The position numbers were made by a program, and so were the translations under genes. The notes below the pieces were generated by a model that saw nothing but the letters and a program-made list of their open reading frames with translations, was not told the origin of the DNA and searched no databases. This document shows, in pieces, positions 1-7,995 of a stretch of DNA of 61,158 nt; position 1 is the stretch's first letter, and every line of letters begins with the position of its first letter. This DNA is from Pseudobdellovibrio sp. (lineage in GTDB: Bacteria; Bdellovibrionota; Bdellovibrionia; Bdellovibrionales; Bdellovibrionaceae). The stretch spans positions 1-61,158 of the forward strand of contig JAMPXC010000016.1 of the NCBI GenBank assembly GCA_023701385.1. The letters are read 5' to 3'.

Positions 1-158
1 TAACAGAAATGTTCGGTTACTCAACTGACTTACGTTCAGCGACTAAAGGTAAAGGTGAGTTCACTATGGAATTCGCTAAATACTCTCCAGCGCCTCGTAA
101 CGTTCAAGATGACTTAATCAAAAAGTACGCTGCAAAACGTGCTGCTGAGAATAAGTAG
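1..158 (+). CDS. fusA: Elongation factor G, C-terminal end (partial)
   Basis: This is the last 51 codons of a gene that begins before the window; the reading frame starts at base 3 and stops with TAG at 156-158. The peptide contains the run [11 protein letters not shown] followed by [14 protein letters not shown], the conserved end of domain V of the translational GTPase EF-G, which drives ribosomal translocation. It closes with a short Lys/Ala-rich tail. The gene is followed by a multi-hairpin segment and a strong terminator, so it is the last gene of its transcript. Whether rpsL, rpsG or tuf precede it cannot be seen. Confidence 0.93.
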   Translation, partial: TEMFGYSTDLRSATKGKGEFTMEFAKYSPAPRNVQDDLIKKYAAKRAAENK

Positions 159-170
159 TTATGACCGCTG

Positions 171-226
171 CGCTAGCTGTCCTTCCTGGACAGCCTTTCT
201 GACGGCATCCATGCCGTCAGAGCTAG
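171..226 (+). other. Two-hairpin structured segment after fusA
   Basis: Two strong hairpins lie side by side. The first has arms GCTGTCC (176-182) and GGACAGC (188-194). The second has arms CTGACGGCA (199-207) and TGCCGTCAG (212-220). Short outer arms CTAG (173-176 and 223-226) can close them into a branched fold. There is no T-run directly after, so this is not a simple terminator; the real one lies just downstream. It may protect the 3' end of the fusA mRNA or be an intergenic repeat. Function is unknown. Confidence 0.5.
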
Positions 227-240
227 ATGTGCAAAAAACA

Positions 241-276
241 AAAAAGCCTAGGTTTAGCACCTAGGCTTTTTTTTTG
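241..276 (+). terminator. Bidirectional intrinsic terminator
   Basis: A near-perfect stem (arms at 241-253 and 259-271, loop of 5) has a GC core GCCTAGG, an A-run on the left and a T-run on the right. It can stop transcription from fusA on the + strand and from the convergent exported-protein gene on the - strand. Confidence 0.9.
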
Positions 277-306
277 AAAAAAACGTACTGCTTGAAATGA
301 AACGGA

Positions 307-753
307 TTATTTTTGCTTAGATTTGATTCCGTCCATTACAGACTTACAAGCTTTAATACCCGCTTCGCCTTTAGTTGTTTCGCCAGTTTCGATATTTAAA
401 CAACCTTTTTCAGAAACTTTTGAACCAATTTGATCGATAAGACCACAAGCCAAAAGCACACCGAATCCGCCCGTGTCGTTTTTATTGCCGTCGTCTAAAA
501 GCGCTTGAATCGCTTTTTCGCCACCAACTAAAACGTCGTAAGTCGTTTTACGCATATCTTGTAATTCTTTTTTCTCGTCAGCCGTGATCGTCGACATATC
601 TTGGCCTACAGCTTTACCAACTTCTTCTAAAGTACCGCATTGAATAGCATAGGTTTCTTGAATTTGCGCATCGGAAAGCACTTCTTCTTGTTGTGCGAAG
701 GCTATTGAACCAGACATTAAAATAGCCGCTAGAACTAATTTTGATAACTTCAT
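307..753 (-). CDS. Small exported protein of unknown function
   Basis: This is a 148-residue protein with a clear Sec signal peptide: a lysine start, a hydrophobic core around residues 5-17, and a cleavage-like A-F-A-Q site near residue 20. The mature part is mainly helical and charged, with three cysteines (two in the centre, one near the end) that could form periplasmic disulfides, and a lysine-rich C-terminus. I recognise no family. A strong GGAGG site lies 5 bases upstream of the ATG. It is a single gene that converges on fusA and shares its terminator. The likely location is the periplasm. Confidence 0.8.
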   Translation of the reverse strand: MKLSKLVLAAILMSGSIAFAQQEEVLSDAQIQETYAIQCGTLEEVGKAVGQDMSTITADEKKELQDMRKTTYDVLVGGEKAIQALLDDGNKNDTGGFGVLLACGLIDQIGSKVSEKGCLNIETGETTKGEAGIKACKSVMDGIKSKQK

Positions 754-909
754 TATTCCTCCAAAAAACGTGGGTTGGGTTTAAGGTCAAAGACTTAACC
801 AGCAATTCTTAATCCGTAATTGGGGGCAATATAGAAGGTTATGCAACCATTGAGCGTTTAGAAAATTGACAGTGGGCCTTAGAGTGACCCACTCCTATAA
901 AAACTTTTG

Positions 910-1755
910 TTAATTACAACGTTCAATCGTAAGCGTTTTAGAAGCCGTACCGTACATGGTTTCAACACTTCCGCACGTTGAGGTGAAGGCCACTGAAACA
1001 GGTTGTCCTGTTGAACAGGCGCCCGTCCAAGTTCCTGAAGTCGGACAAGAACAAGCGCCCGAAGTCCACGTCACATTATTTGGCGAAACATTACAAACTT
1101 CGTTTGTTAAGTTGTTTGTAACTTGCAGCACACCTCCGTTAATAACGCGATTTGTTCTTGTCGTTCCTGAAATCGTAATATCAGATGTCGTTGCTGTTGT
1201 AATATCAGCGATCGCATTACCTGAGCCCGATGTGTACACACGACGAATACCTGTATTAGTAAAAGTAAATGTGCCTGAACTTGCACGAGTTAATGTTTGC
1301 CCTGTTGATAAAGCCGAAGCTGCAAATGATCCGTTATTACCCATTAAACTTGCGGCAAAGGCGGGAACCTGAGTAACACTGTCGCCCACAGCAGGAATTG
1401 TACAAGTACCAGAACCTGTTCCAGCATAAGTTAATGTGATTGTACCTGATACGCTGACTAATCCATCCACGATAGTACAACCGTTAAAATCTTTAACCGC
1501 TGTGGCTGAAGCTGTTGCTCCGCACGCCCCGAAGCTTACACCACTACAGGCGGCCTCTAAAAAACTTGAACGTGCAAATGTGCCGTTATTGTTTCCGCTC
1601 GATTCATCGACAGAAACCATTGATTCACCGATTTGCTGAGCCATCAAATCCGAAGATGAACCCGTTAACGCTGTATCATCGTCAGAGTCACTGCAACTTG
1701 AAAGTCCGAAAACTAAAATAAGTGCGCATAACGGCGCAGAAAATAATTTTAACAT
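910..1755 (-). CDS. Predicted lipoprotein rich in Ser/Thr/Gly
   Basis: This 281-residue protein has a type II signal peptide with lipobox L-S-S-C, the lipidated cysteine being about residue 21, followed by an acidic stretch SDSDDD. The Asp after the cysteine region could affect sorting between inner and outer membrane. The rest is rich in Ser, Thr, Gly and Ala with regularly spaced cysteines, some of them in CSCP- and CNV-type contexts, which suggests a disulfide-bonded beta structure facing the periplasm or cell surface. I see no enzyme motif. A GAGGTG ribosome site precedes the ATG. It is a single gene with no obvious partner. Confidence 0.8.
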   Translation of the reverse strand: MLKLFSAPLCALILVFGLSSCSDSDDDTALTGSSSDLMAQQIGESMVSVDESSGNNNGTFARSSFLEAACSGVSFGACGATASATAVKDFNGCTIVDGLVSVSGTITLTYAGTGSGTCTIPAVGDSVTQVPAFAASLMGNNGSFAASALSTGQTLTRASSGTFTFTNTGIRRVYTSGSGNAIADITTATTSDITISGTTRTNRVINGGVLQVTNNLTNEVCNVSPNNVTWTSGACSCPTSGTWTGACSTGQPVSVAFTSTCGSVETMYGTASKTLTIERCN

Positions 1756-1925
1756 TTTTTCACCTCTTTTTAAAACTTAGAAATTTAGAATCTTTGAATA
1801 ATTCAATTGTCAGACCAAGATGAAATGGCCCGCAGACGATTTCACAGATTAAAGATATCCCAAAAAGCCCAATGCCCTGTGAAAATTGATATACAAGCCG
1901 TTTAACTTTGTCCTAAAATTAAAAA

Positions 1926-2429
1926 ATGATGCGTGGCTTTGCTGTTCTGTTTATTTTTTTTCTTTCAATGAATTGCTTTGCCGCATTGTCACCGCGTATG
2001 TACTCAGTGATTCTTCAAGGAGCAGGAACGGCTCGCCTGACAAGTGCCCCTTCTAAAAATTCGATTTATTCAAGTAAGGCCGATTTTAATTTAATGTATT
2101 TCGGGCGAGTCGGAAGTGGCGGCCCCACTTTAGGTTTTCATTATTTAGCTGAATCACGTAACGATGTTGAATATCAAACCGGAAAATCCTACGGCCTGTC
2201 TCTGGGTTATTATTGGAACTCAGGTTGGCTCATCTTAGGTCATTACGATTTTTTTGCCGAACTTGGTCCCTTAACTGATGGCCACGGACCACAAATCGAT
2301 TTTGGTTATCTTGAACATCTTGGTGGGCATTTTCACATCGGCCTTCAGGTTTCTTACAGATCCATGAACTATGACACGGCCAGAATTCAAGAGACCTATC
2401 CAAGCCTTACTCTAATGCACCTATTTTAG
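1926..2429 (+). CDS. Small predicted outer-membrane barrel protein
   Basis: This 167-residue protein has a signal peptide (hydrophobic residues about 5-19, A-A-like cleavage near 20). The mature part alternates aromatic and small residues, with many Gly/Tyr/Phe/His pairs, and ends in phenylalanine (LMHLF), as many outer-membrane beta-barrels do. Its size would fit an 8-strand barrel. The family is not recognised. The start is uncertain because ATG ATG occur in tandem and no clear Shine-Dalgarno sequence is present. It lies divergent from the lipoprotein gene across a 170-base gap in which I see nothing else. Confidence 0.7.
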   Translation: MMRGFAVLFIFFLSMNCFAALSPRMYSVILQGAGTARLTSAPSKNSIYSSKADFNLMYFGRVGSGGPTLGFHYLAESRNDVEYQTGKSYGLSLGYYWNSGWLILGHYDFFAELGPLTDGHGPQIDFGYLEHLGGHFHIGLQVSYRSMNYDTARIQETYPSLTLMHLF

Positions 2430-2543
2430 CGACATTGCATATTGTTTAAGCATGAAATATCAATTCCCGGTCAATGGTCGAGAAGCTCTTAGCTTTTACC
2501 CCAGAAAAGATGCTAAGATGACGTCTTCTATGGTGTTAACTAC

Positions 2544-3581
2544 ATGGTTTTAATTCTGATCGCCTTCGTGCTGATCCTGTCTATTTCGTTTATCTGTTCA
2601 TTATGTGAAGCTGTTTTGCTTTCCTTATCACCGGCCTTCGTTGAAGTCGCTGTTGAACAACGCCCTAAATCAGCCAAAGTTTTAAAACATGTAATCGACA
2701 ATATGGATCGCTCAATTTCTGCGATTCTTACTTTAAATACAATTTCACACACTTTAGGTTCTGCCTGGATCGCTTTTGAAGTGCATAATACTTTCGGCGA
2801 TACTTACGTAACTTTATTTTCTGTGTTTTTAACTTTTATGATTTTAGTTTTTGCTGAAATCGTTCCGAAAACGATCGGCAAGAATAATCCAAAATCGTTA
2901 TCGTTTTTTTGTGCGTATTGCGTACAGATGATGACAATCGCCGTTTACCCTTTTGTGAAAATGTCAGACATGATTTCACGCATCTTAGCTTCAAGCACTG
3001 AAGAACCAGATGTGACTCGTGACGAGATGATCAAACACGCTGAAATCGGCGTTGAAGAAGGAACATTAAAAGCGAAAGAATCTACGATCATTAAAAACTT
3101 AATGAAGTTAGATAATGTTTTTGTCTCTGACATCATGACGCCGCGATCAGTGTTCATGGCTCTTGAAGGCGACTTGACAGTTCACGAAGTTTCGAAAAAA
3201 TTTAAACCGATTCGCTTTTCTCGTATTCCGGTTTATCAAGATTCTTTAGATCATATTATCGGCGTTACTCACCGTTATAAAATTTTAGAAGCTTTATCAG
3301 CTGACCAACATCACAAAAAAATCAGCGAGTTGTTAATGCCGATTTCAAATGTGGCCGAGCGCATGACGGTATCGCAAGTTTTAGATTTCTTTATTAAAGA
3401 AAAATCCCACTTGGCTATTGTAAACGACGAGTACGGTGTCACAACCGGCCTTGTAACCCTTGAAGACGCTGTAGAAACCCTGTTAGGCGTAGAAATCATG
3501 GATGAGTTCGACAACATCGAAGACATGCGCAAGTACGCCATGGAACAATGGCAACAACGCAAAAAACAACATCGCAAGTAA
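2544..3581 (+). CDS. CNNM-domain/CBS-domain membrane protein (hemolysin C/CorC-like)
   Basis: This is a 345-residue integral membrane protein. Residues 1-150 form the CNNM (DUF21) region with about four hydrophobic segments and the typical F-A-E-I-V-P-K-T motif near residues 107-115. A pair of CBS domains follows (about 190-320), with the characteristic D-I-M-T-P-R start and D-E-Y-G-V-T-T-G-L-V-T-L-E-D end. Members of the family are linked to Mg2+ or Na+/Mg2+ transport and the CBS pair senses adenine nucleotides. The C-terminal CorC/HlyC domain of longer homologues is absent; the protein ends in a short basic tail. No good ribosome site precedes the chosen ATG, but it begins exactly at the first membrane segment. 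Confidence 0.9.
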   Translation: MVLILIAFVLILSISFICSLCEAVLLSLSPAFVEVAVEQRPKSAKVLKHVIDNMDRSISAILTLNTISHTLGSAWIAFEVHNTFGDTYVTLFSVFLTFMILVFAEIVPKTIGKNNPKSLSFFCAYCVQMMTIAVYPFVKMSDMISRILASSTEEPDVTRDEMIKHAEIGVEEGTLKAKESTIIKNLMKLDNVFVSDIMTPRSVFMALEGDLTVHEVSKKFKPIRFSRIPVYQDSLDHIIGVTHRYKILEALSADQHHKKISELLMPISNVAERMTVSQVLDFFIKEKSHLAIVNDEYGVTTGLVTLEDAVETLLGVEIMDEFDNIEDMRKYAMEQWQQRKKQHRK

Positions 3582-3620
3582 TGCCCTCAAAATAGACTAT
3601 TGTTTAAATTGATTTAGAAC

Positions 3621-3845
3621 CTACGGTGATACTTTGGCCTCAGCACTTAGGTCCTGAGATGCCTTAATTTCGCTGTGGTTAGGCGCTACTGGAGAGAACT
3701 GCACTACCGTGAGCATTACGACAAAGATTAAAGTCAGGCCCGCTAAGATAGCGAAAAGACGTATGGTTTGAAAGTCTGAGGATTTTCCCCGACTGATCAA
3801 CTGCTCTTTCAATTGTTCAAACCATAAGCTTAATTGCTTTTTCAT
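3621..3845 (-). CDS. Small single-pass membrane protein
   Basis: This 74-residue protein has a basic N-terminal cytoplasmic part (about residues 1-26), one strong membrane segment (about 28-48) and a short periplasmic tail rich in Ser, Ala and Pro. I recognise no family. It converges with the CNNM gene and diverges from pyrE, so it appears to be a single gene. A weak GGTG site lies before the ATG. Confidence 0.6.
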   Translation of the reverse strand: MKKQLSLWFEQLKEQLISRGKSSDFQTIRLFAILAGLTLIFVVMLTVVQFSPVAPNHSEIKASQDLSAEAKVSP

Positions 3846-3931
3846 TTTAGCACCATGACTTCCAACTTCCTCAATTAAAGCATAATCTAAGCCAAACTTT
3901 TTCGAACAATTTAGTGTCTAAAGGAAACTGC

Positions 3932-4453
3932 ATGACTCATTCAGAACTCGCTAAAAAAATCTTCGACGTCGCTCATTTAACCGGTGAATTCAAACTTCGC
4001 TCAGGACAAATCTCTAATGAATACTTTGATAAGTATCGTTTCGAATCTCAGCCAGAACTTTTACGTGAAATCGCTCGTCAAATGGCACAACTTGTTCCAA
4101 AAGACACCGAAGTTTTAGCCGGACTTGAAATGGGCGGAATCCCTGTAGCCACAGCGATTTCACTTGAAACAGGAATTCCGGTTACCTTCGTTAGAAAAAA
4201 AGCTAAAGACTACGGAACATGTTTATTTGCTGAAGGTGCTGTGATTGAAAATAAAAAAGTTTGCATCATCGAAGATGTGATCACCTCAGGTGGCCAAGTT
4301 ATTTTAAGCACCGCTGATCTTCGTTCGGTCAAAGCCAACATCAATACTGTATTATGCGTTATTAACCGCGGTGGCGACGAAGCTGTTGCAAAATTAAATG
4401 CGATCGATCTGCAAGTTAAAAGCTTGTTCATAAGAACAGATTTTCCGGGGTAG
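3932..4453 (+). CDS. pyrE: Orotate phosphoribosyltransferase
   Basis: This enzyme transfers phosphoribose from PRPP to orotate to give OMP, the fifth step of pyrimidine synthesis in the cytosol. It is 173 residues long, typical of the short bacterial/archaeal type. The PRPP-binding loop C-I-I-E-D-V-I-T-S-G-G is clear in the C-terminal half, and the K-K-A-K-D-Y-G-T flexible loop precedes it. A GTG 18 bases upstream also gives an open frame, but the ATG at 3932 is preceded by AAAGGAA at good spacing and is preferred. The next gene starts 57 bases downstream and may be co-transcribed. Confidence 0.92.
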   Translation: MTHSELAKKIFDVAHLTGEFKLRSGQISNEYFDKYRFESQPELLREIARQMAQLVPKDTEVLAGLEMGGIPVATAISLETGIPVTFVRKKAKDYGTCLFAEGAVIENKKVCIIEDVITSGGQVILSTADLRSVKANINTVLCVINRGGDEAVAKLNAIDLQVKSLFIRTDFPG

Positions 4454-4510
4454 GAAATAGGTAGTCCGTTACTTTTTGAAACACAGCGCAACATCTTCAT
4501 AGGAGTTATT

Positions 4511-6334
4511 ATGAATACAAATGAAATTCTTCCTCGCTGGGATAATACAACTGAATACCCGTCTTTTTCTTCTCAAGAATTCTCTGCAGATCTTGAAATT
4601 TTAAAAACACAAACAGCTAAAATTGAAGCGAACTTAAAAAGCTTTTCTGGATCATTAGCTAAACCTGAAGAAACGCTTTCAGCGCAGGTCTTAGAAGGTC
4701 TGCAAGAAACTCTAAATATTTACTCGCAAGCGCAGATTTTATTATACAACTTATCGTCTTACGCTTCATTTGAGTTTTCTTTGGACTCTAAAAACGTAGA
4801 CGCTGAAAAAATGTATTCTTATCTTTATAAAGATGTGAATTCACAAGTTCAAATTGCGATTACACCGCTGAATTTATTTTTATCTAAAACATCAGAAGAA
4901 AATTTTAAAAACTTTTTCAAAGCTGAAAAAATTAAAGACTACGCTTTTCACTTTTCAAGATTGCGGCTTAAAAAAGACACTTTATTAACAGAAAAAGAAG
5001 AAGCGATCATGTCGACTTTAAATAAAGATGGCCACACATCTTGGGGTAATCTTTATTCTTCAATCTCAAGCAGTGCTCGCGTGAAAATCAACCACCCGTC
5101 TACTCCCGAACCAACAAGTATCGCGGTGGCCTTTGGTAACACACAAGGTAGCGACGAACCACTTCGTAAAGCTAGCTGGGAAGGCATTCAAAATACTTGG
5201 CGCGAACATCAACAATCAGCTGCAGCGATTTTAAATGCTTTAGCTGGCTGGAGACACGACGTTAATAAACTTCGTTCAAACGATAAGAAGAAGTTAGATT
5301 ATTTAGATGAACCTCTTCACAGTAACCGTATCAAAGCTGAAACTTTACAAGCGATGATTGATGCCGTTGCTGACTATCGCCCGATCGTGCAAAAAACAGC
5401 GAAGGCGATGGCTAAACACTATGGTAAAAAACAATTAGACCCATGGGATTTAGTAGCTCCGGCTCCGATTAAATCTGAAACTGGCTTAACTTTTAAAGAA
5501 TCATTTCGCCAAGTAAAAGATGCATTTACACATATGGACCCAACGATGGGTGAATTTGCGCAATTGATGTTAGATAAAAACTGGATCGATGCAAGTGTGC
5601 GTCCGAACAAACGTAACGGCGCGTATTGCGGTGGTTTTTCTAAATCAAGATCACCACGTGTCTTTTTAACTTTCGCTGGCTCTTCACAGAATACGTCAAC
5701 ATTAGCGCATGAACTTGGCCACGCTTATCACAACTGGGTTATGCGTGATATGTCTAAAATTAGTACGATGTACACAATGTCATTAGCCGAAACAGCAAGT
5801 ATCTTTGCTGAACAAACTTTATTCGATTACCAAATCGCTACGGCAAAAACTAAAGACGACTTACTAGATGTTTACTGGTCAATCGCTGAAGGCGCTGTCA
5901 GTTTATTATTAAATATTCCGACACGTTTTGAATTTGAAAAAAATTTCTATGACAAACGTAAAAACGGTTTTGTAACACCAGATGAATTAACTGGGTTAAT
6001 GTCTGACGCTTACAAAAACTGGTACGGCGATAGTCTTTCGCAACCGGATCCGATGTTCTGGGCTTCAAAGCTCCACTTCTCGATTGCAAATATGAGTTTC
6101 TATAACTTTCCGTACACGTTTGGGTATTTATTCTCTTTAAGTCTTTACGCTCGTAAAGACGAATGGGGCAAAGATTTCAGCGCTAAGTACACGGCGATCT
6201 TACGTGACACAGGCCTTATGACCGCCGAAGACTTAATCCAGAAACATTTAGGTGAAGATATCACTGATAAAAAATTCTGGATTAAAGCCCTCGACACTGT
6301 GGCTGGTAAGCTAGAAAGCTTTAATAAATTGTAA
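4511..6334 (+). CDS. M3-family oligoendopeptidase (PepF-like)
   Basis: This is a 607-residue zinc metallopeptidase of family M3 that degrades oligopeptides in the cytosol. The zinc site is the HELGH motif (His400, Glu401, His404), followed by A-Y-H-N-W and the downstream Glu in the A-E-T-A-S-I-F-A-E region, the usual third ligand. Length and layout fit the PepF/oligoendopeptidase F branch. No signal peptide is present. AGGAG lies before the ATG. In a predator this enzyme would suit turnover of prey-derived peptides, but that is inference. The stop codon sits in an 18-base direct repeat described separately. Confidence 0.92.
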   Translation: MNTNEILPRWDNTTEYPSFSSQEFSADLEILKTQTAKIEANLKSFSGSLAKPEETLSAQVLEGLQETLNIYSQAQILLYNLSSYASFEFSLDSKNVDAEKMYSYLYKDVNSQVQIAITPLNLFLSKTSEENFKNFFKAEKIKDYAFHFSRLRLKKDTLLTEKEEAIMSTLNKDGHTSWGNLYSSISSSARVKINHPSTPEPTSIAVAFGNTQGSDEPLRKASWEGIQNTWREHQQSAAAILNALAGWRHDVNKLRSNDKKKLDYLDEPLHSNRIKAETLQAMIDAVADYRPIVQKTAKAMAKHYGKKQLDPWDLVAPAPIKSETGLTFKESFRQVKDAFTHMDPTMGEFAQLMLDKNWIDASVRPNKRNGAYCGGFSKSRSPRVFLTFAGSSQNTSTLAHELGHAYHNWVMRDMSKISTMYTMSLAETASIFAEQTLFDYQIATAKTKDDLLDVYWSIAEGAVSLLLNIPTRFEFEKNFYDKRKNGFVTPDELTGLMSDAYKNWYGDSLSQPDPMFWASKLHFSIANMSFYNFPYTFGYLFSLSLYARKDEWGKDFSAKYTAILRDTGLMTAEDLIQKHLGEDITDKKFWIKALDTVAGKLESFNKL

Positions 6335-6368
6335 GTCTTCGACGCTAAGAAAATTGTAAGTCTTCGAC
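6326..6368 (+). repeat. 18-bp direct repeat at the end of the M3 peptidase gene
   Basis: AAATTGTAAGTCTTCGAC occurs at 6326-6343 and again at 6351-6368, a 25-base period. The first copy includes the stop codon of the peptidase gene. The second copy can pair with itself (TAAGTC-ttc-GACTTA, 6357-6371) and abuts the stop of the convergent M24 gene. It looks like a local tandem duplication between two convergent genes. Confidence 0.8.
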
Positions 6369-7151
6369 TTAACAATAAGCTCTAAGCTCTTCGATTTCAT
6401 CCACTTCTTTTGCTACACTGGAGATGACTTCACAGCCATCTTCAGTGACTAGCACCACATCTTCGATTCTAACTCCGATATTATTATATTTATCTTTACG
6501 ATTCTTTAAATAAAGCCCAGGTTCTACTGTAAACAACATTCCAGCTTCGAGCTTTACCGCTGTTTCATCTTCGTTAAAGTACGGGCAGGCATCATGCACT
6601 AAACGGCCAATCCAGTGCGACGTCTTATGTGGGAACACTTCGCTGAATTCATCTTTACTGATCACTTTATGACAAAGCAGACCTTCTAAAAGAATTTCTT
6701 TTGATAAGGCATGCAAGCCCGTTAGCGTTTCACCAGGGCGAGTGGCTTTAATCACTTCTTTCTGCGCTGTTAAAACAATCTCGTAAATTGTTTTTTGCTC
6801 TTTCGTAAATTTCTTTCCTGCTGGCCAAGTGCGGGTGATATCTGAGGCAAAGCCTTTGTACTTTATTCCCATATCTATCAGAACTAATTCGCCTTCTTTA
6901 ATTTTTTTCTGTGTAGGTTGAGCGTGAATAATTGTCGTGCGCGAACCAGCACCCACTAACATCGGATACGCCCAACTTCCCGCTTCGGTGGTTTCGTACA
7001 CGCGCGAAATTTTTTGTGCGAGTTCTTTTTCTGTCAGCCCCACAACCGCTCCAGTCATGGATAACGTGTGAAGCTGCGATGAGATGCCGCACGCTGTGCG
7101 CATGGCTTTTACCGCTTCTTTATCTTTGATCAAACTAGACTTTTGCCGCAT
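6369..7151 (-). CDS. M24-family aminopeptidase (Xaa-Pro peptidase catalytic domain only)
   Basis: This 260-residue pita-bread-fold metallopeptidase has all five dinuclear metal ligands visible: Asp93, Asp104, His179, Glu210 and Glu230, with the second active-site histidine at 186 (S-H-W-x5-V-H-D). That context is closer to Xaa-Pro aminopeptidase (PepP) than to methionine aminopeptidase. The N-terminal creatinase domain of PepP is missing, so it is a compact form. It should cleave N-terminal residues before proline in the cytosol. GGAGG lies 5 bases before the ATG. It is divergent from the XRE regulator and convergent with the M3 peptidase, which places two peptidases side by side. Confidence 0.88.
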   Translation of the reverse strand: MRQKSSLIKDKEAVKAMRTACGISSQLHTLSMTGAVVGLTEKELAQKISRVYETTEAGSWAYPMLVGAGSRTTIIHAQPTQKKIKEGELVLIDMGIKYKGFASDITRTWPAGKKFTKEQKTIYEIVLTAQKEVIKATRPGETLTGLHALSKEILLEGLLCHKVISKDEFSEVFPHKTSHWIGRLVHDACPYFNEDETAVKLEAGMLFTVEPGLYLKNRKDKYNNIGVRIEDVVLVTEDGCEVISSVAKEVDEIEELRAYC

Positions 7152-7272
7152 TTTTTCCTCCGACCTATACTTTTATCTTAACAACACCGAACTTTTTTCT
7201 ATATATTTGAATAAAAGGTACCTAATTACGGTACTTTTGACCTGGAAAAGGCGACAAAGCAGGAAACAACGA

Positions 7273-7995
7273 ATGACGAACAACAACGTGGTTGCAACAT
7301 TAAAGAAGGTTTTAAAGGTGAAAAAAATCACCTATAAAACGCTGGCGGATGAGCTCGCAATGAGTGAATCCGGAGTTAAAAAACTTTTAACCGGTAAAGA
7401 TATTTCGTTAACCCGCATGGAACAAATCGCAAGATTATTAGGCCTCTCCCTGGCTGATTTGTTTCAACTGGCTGACGAAGCTGAAGTTAAGAATGTGCGT
7501 CTAAGTCCAAAACAAGAAAGTGCACTTTTTGAAAACAACCTGCTCTTTCGTATTTACTGGTTTTTAGCGGTCGAAGAAAAACCATTAGACGTTATTAAAA
7601 AATTAGAAAAGATTTCTGCTGATCAATTGCAGAAAAATCTTTTAAAGTTAGAAACTTTAGATCTGATTAAAATCGGAAAAAACCAAAGAATCGTTTCTGT
7701 CCATAAAGGTTTATTCCGCTGGGCCAGCGACGGGCCTCTAGTTAAAAAGCTAAATCATGAGTGGTCAGAAAATACTTTAAAAAAGGTCTTAAACCAAAAG
7801 AACAGTAATGACTCTCTTCACCGTTTGTCGTACTTACGCTTAAGTGAAAAATCAAAGAATCAGTTCTACGACCGTTTAAATGAACTGGTGAACGAGTTTG
7901 CTCGCCTCTCCCAACGAGAAAAAAACCGCTTTGCTGACCGTGATTTAACCCCGATCAGTTCGCTGATTGCAGTGGCTAATTCTGGATTTATCTAG
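7273..7995 (+). CDS. XRE-family transcriptional regulator
   Basis: This 240-residue protein has an N-terminal helix-turn-helix of the Cro/C1 (XRE) type at about residues 10-65, including the typical T-Y-K-T-L-A-D-E-L-x-M-S-E-S-G-V-K-K-L-L pattern read in two parts. The C-terminal region resembles a winged-helix domain followed by a helical tail. An in-frame start lies much further upstream, overlapping the M24 gene, but AGGAA before the ATG at 7273 and the domain start favour this choice. It is divergent from the M24 peptidase gene, which is a possible target together with its own promoter. The effector is unknown. Confidence 0.82.
   Translation: MTNNNVVATLKKVLKVKKITYKTLADELAMSESGVKKLLTGKDISLTRMEQIARLLGLSLADLFQLADEAEVKNVRLSPKQESALFENNLLFRIYWFLAVEEKPLDVIKKLEKISADQLQKNLLKLETLDLIKIGKNQRIVSVHKGLFRWASDGPLVKKLNHEWSENTLKKVLNQKNSNDSLHRLSYLRLSEKSKNQFYDRLNELVNEFARLSQREKNRFADRDLTPISSLIAVANSGFI

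Noticed and set aside
956-1372. A 138-codon + strand frame opposite the Ser/Thr-rich lipoprotein gene.
   Set aside because: It is the antisense shadow of a gene with a clear lipobox and good ribosome site; it has no ribosome site and repetitive Val/Pro composition.
2452-2553. A 33-codon frame that overlaps the start of the CNNM gene.
   Set aside because: No ribosome site, ordinary composition and only a chance-level overlap; not enough to call a leader peptide.
3914-3931. GTG start giving pyrE six extra residues.
   Set aside because: The AAAGGAA ribosome site lies inside this extension and serves the ATG at 3932.
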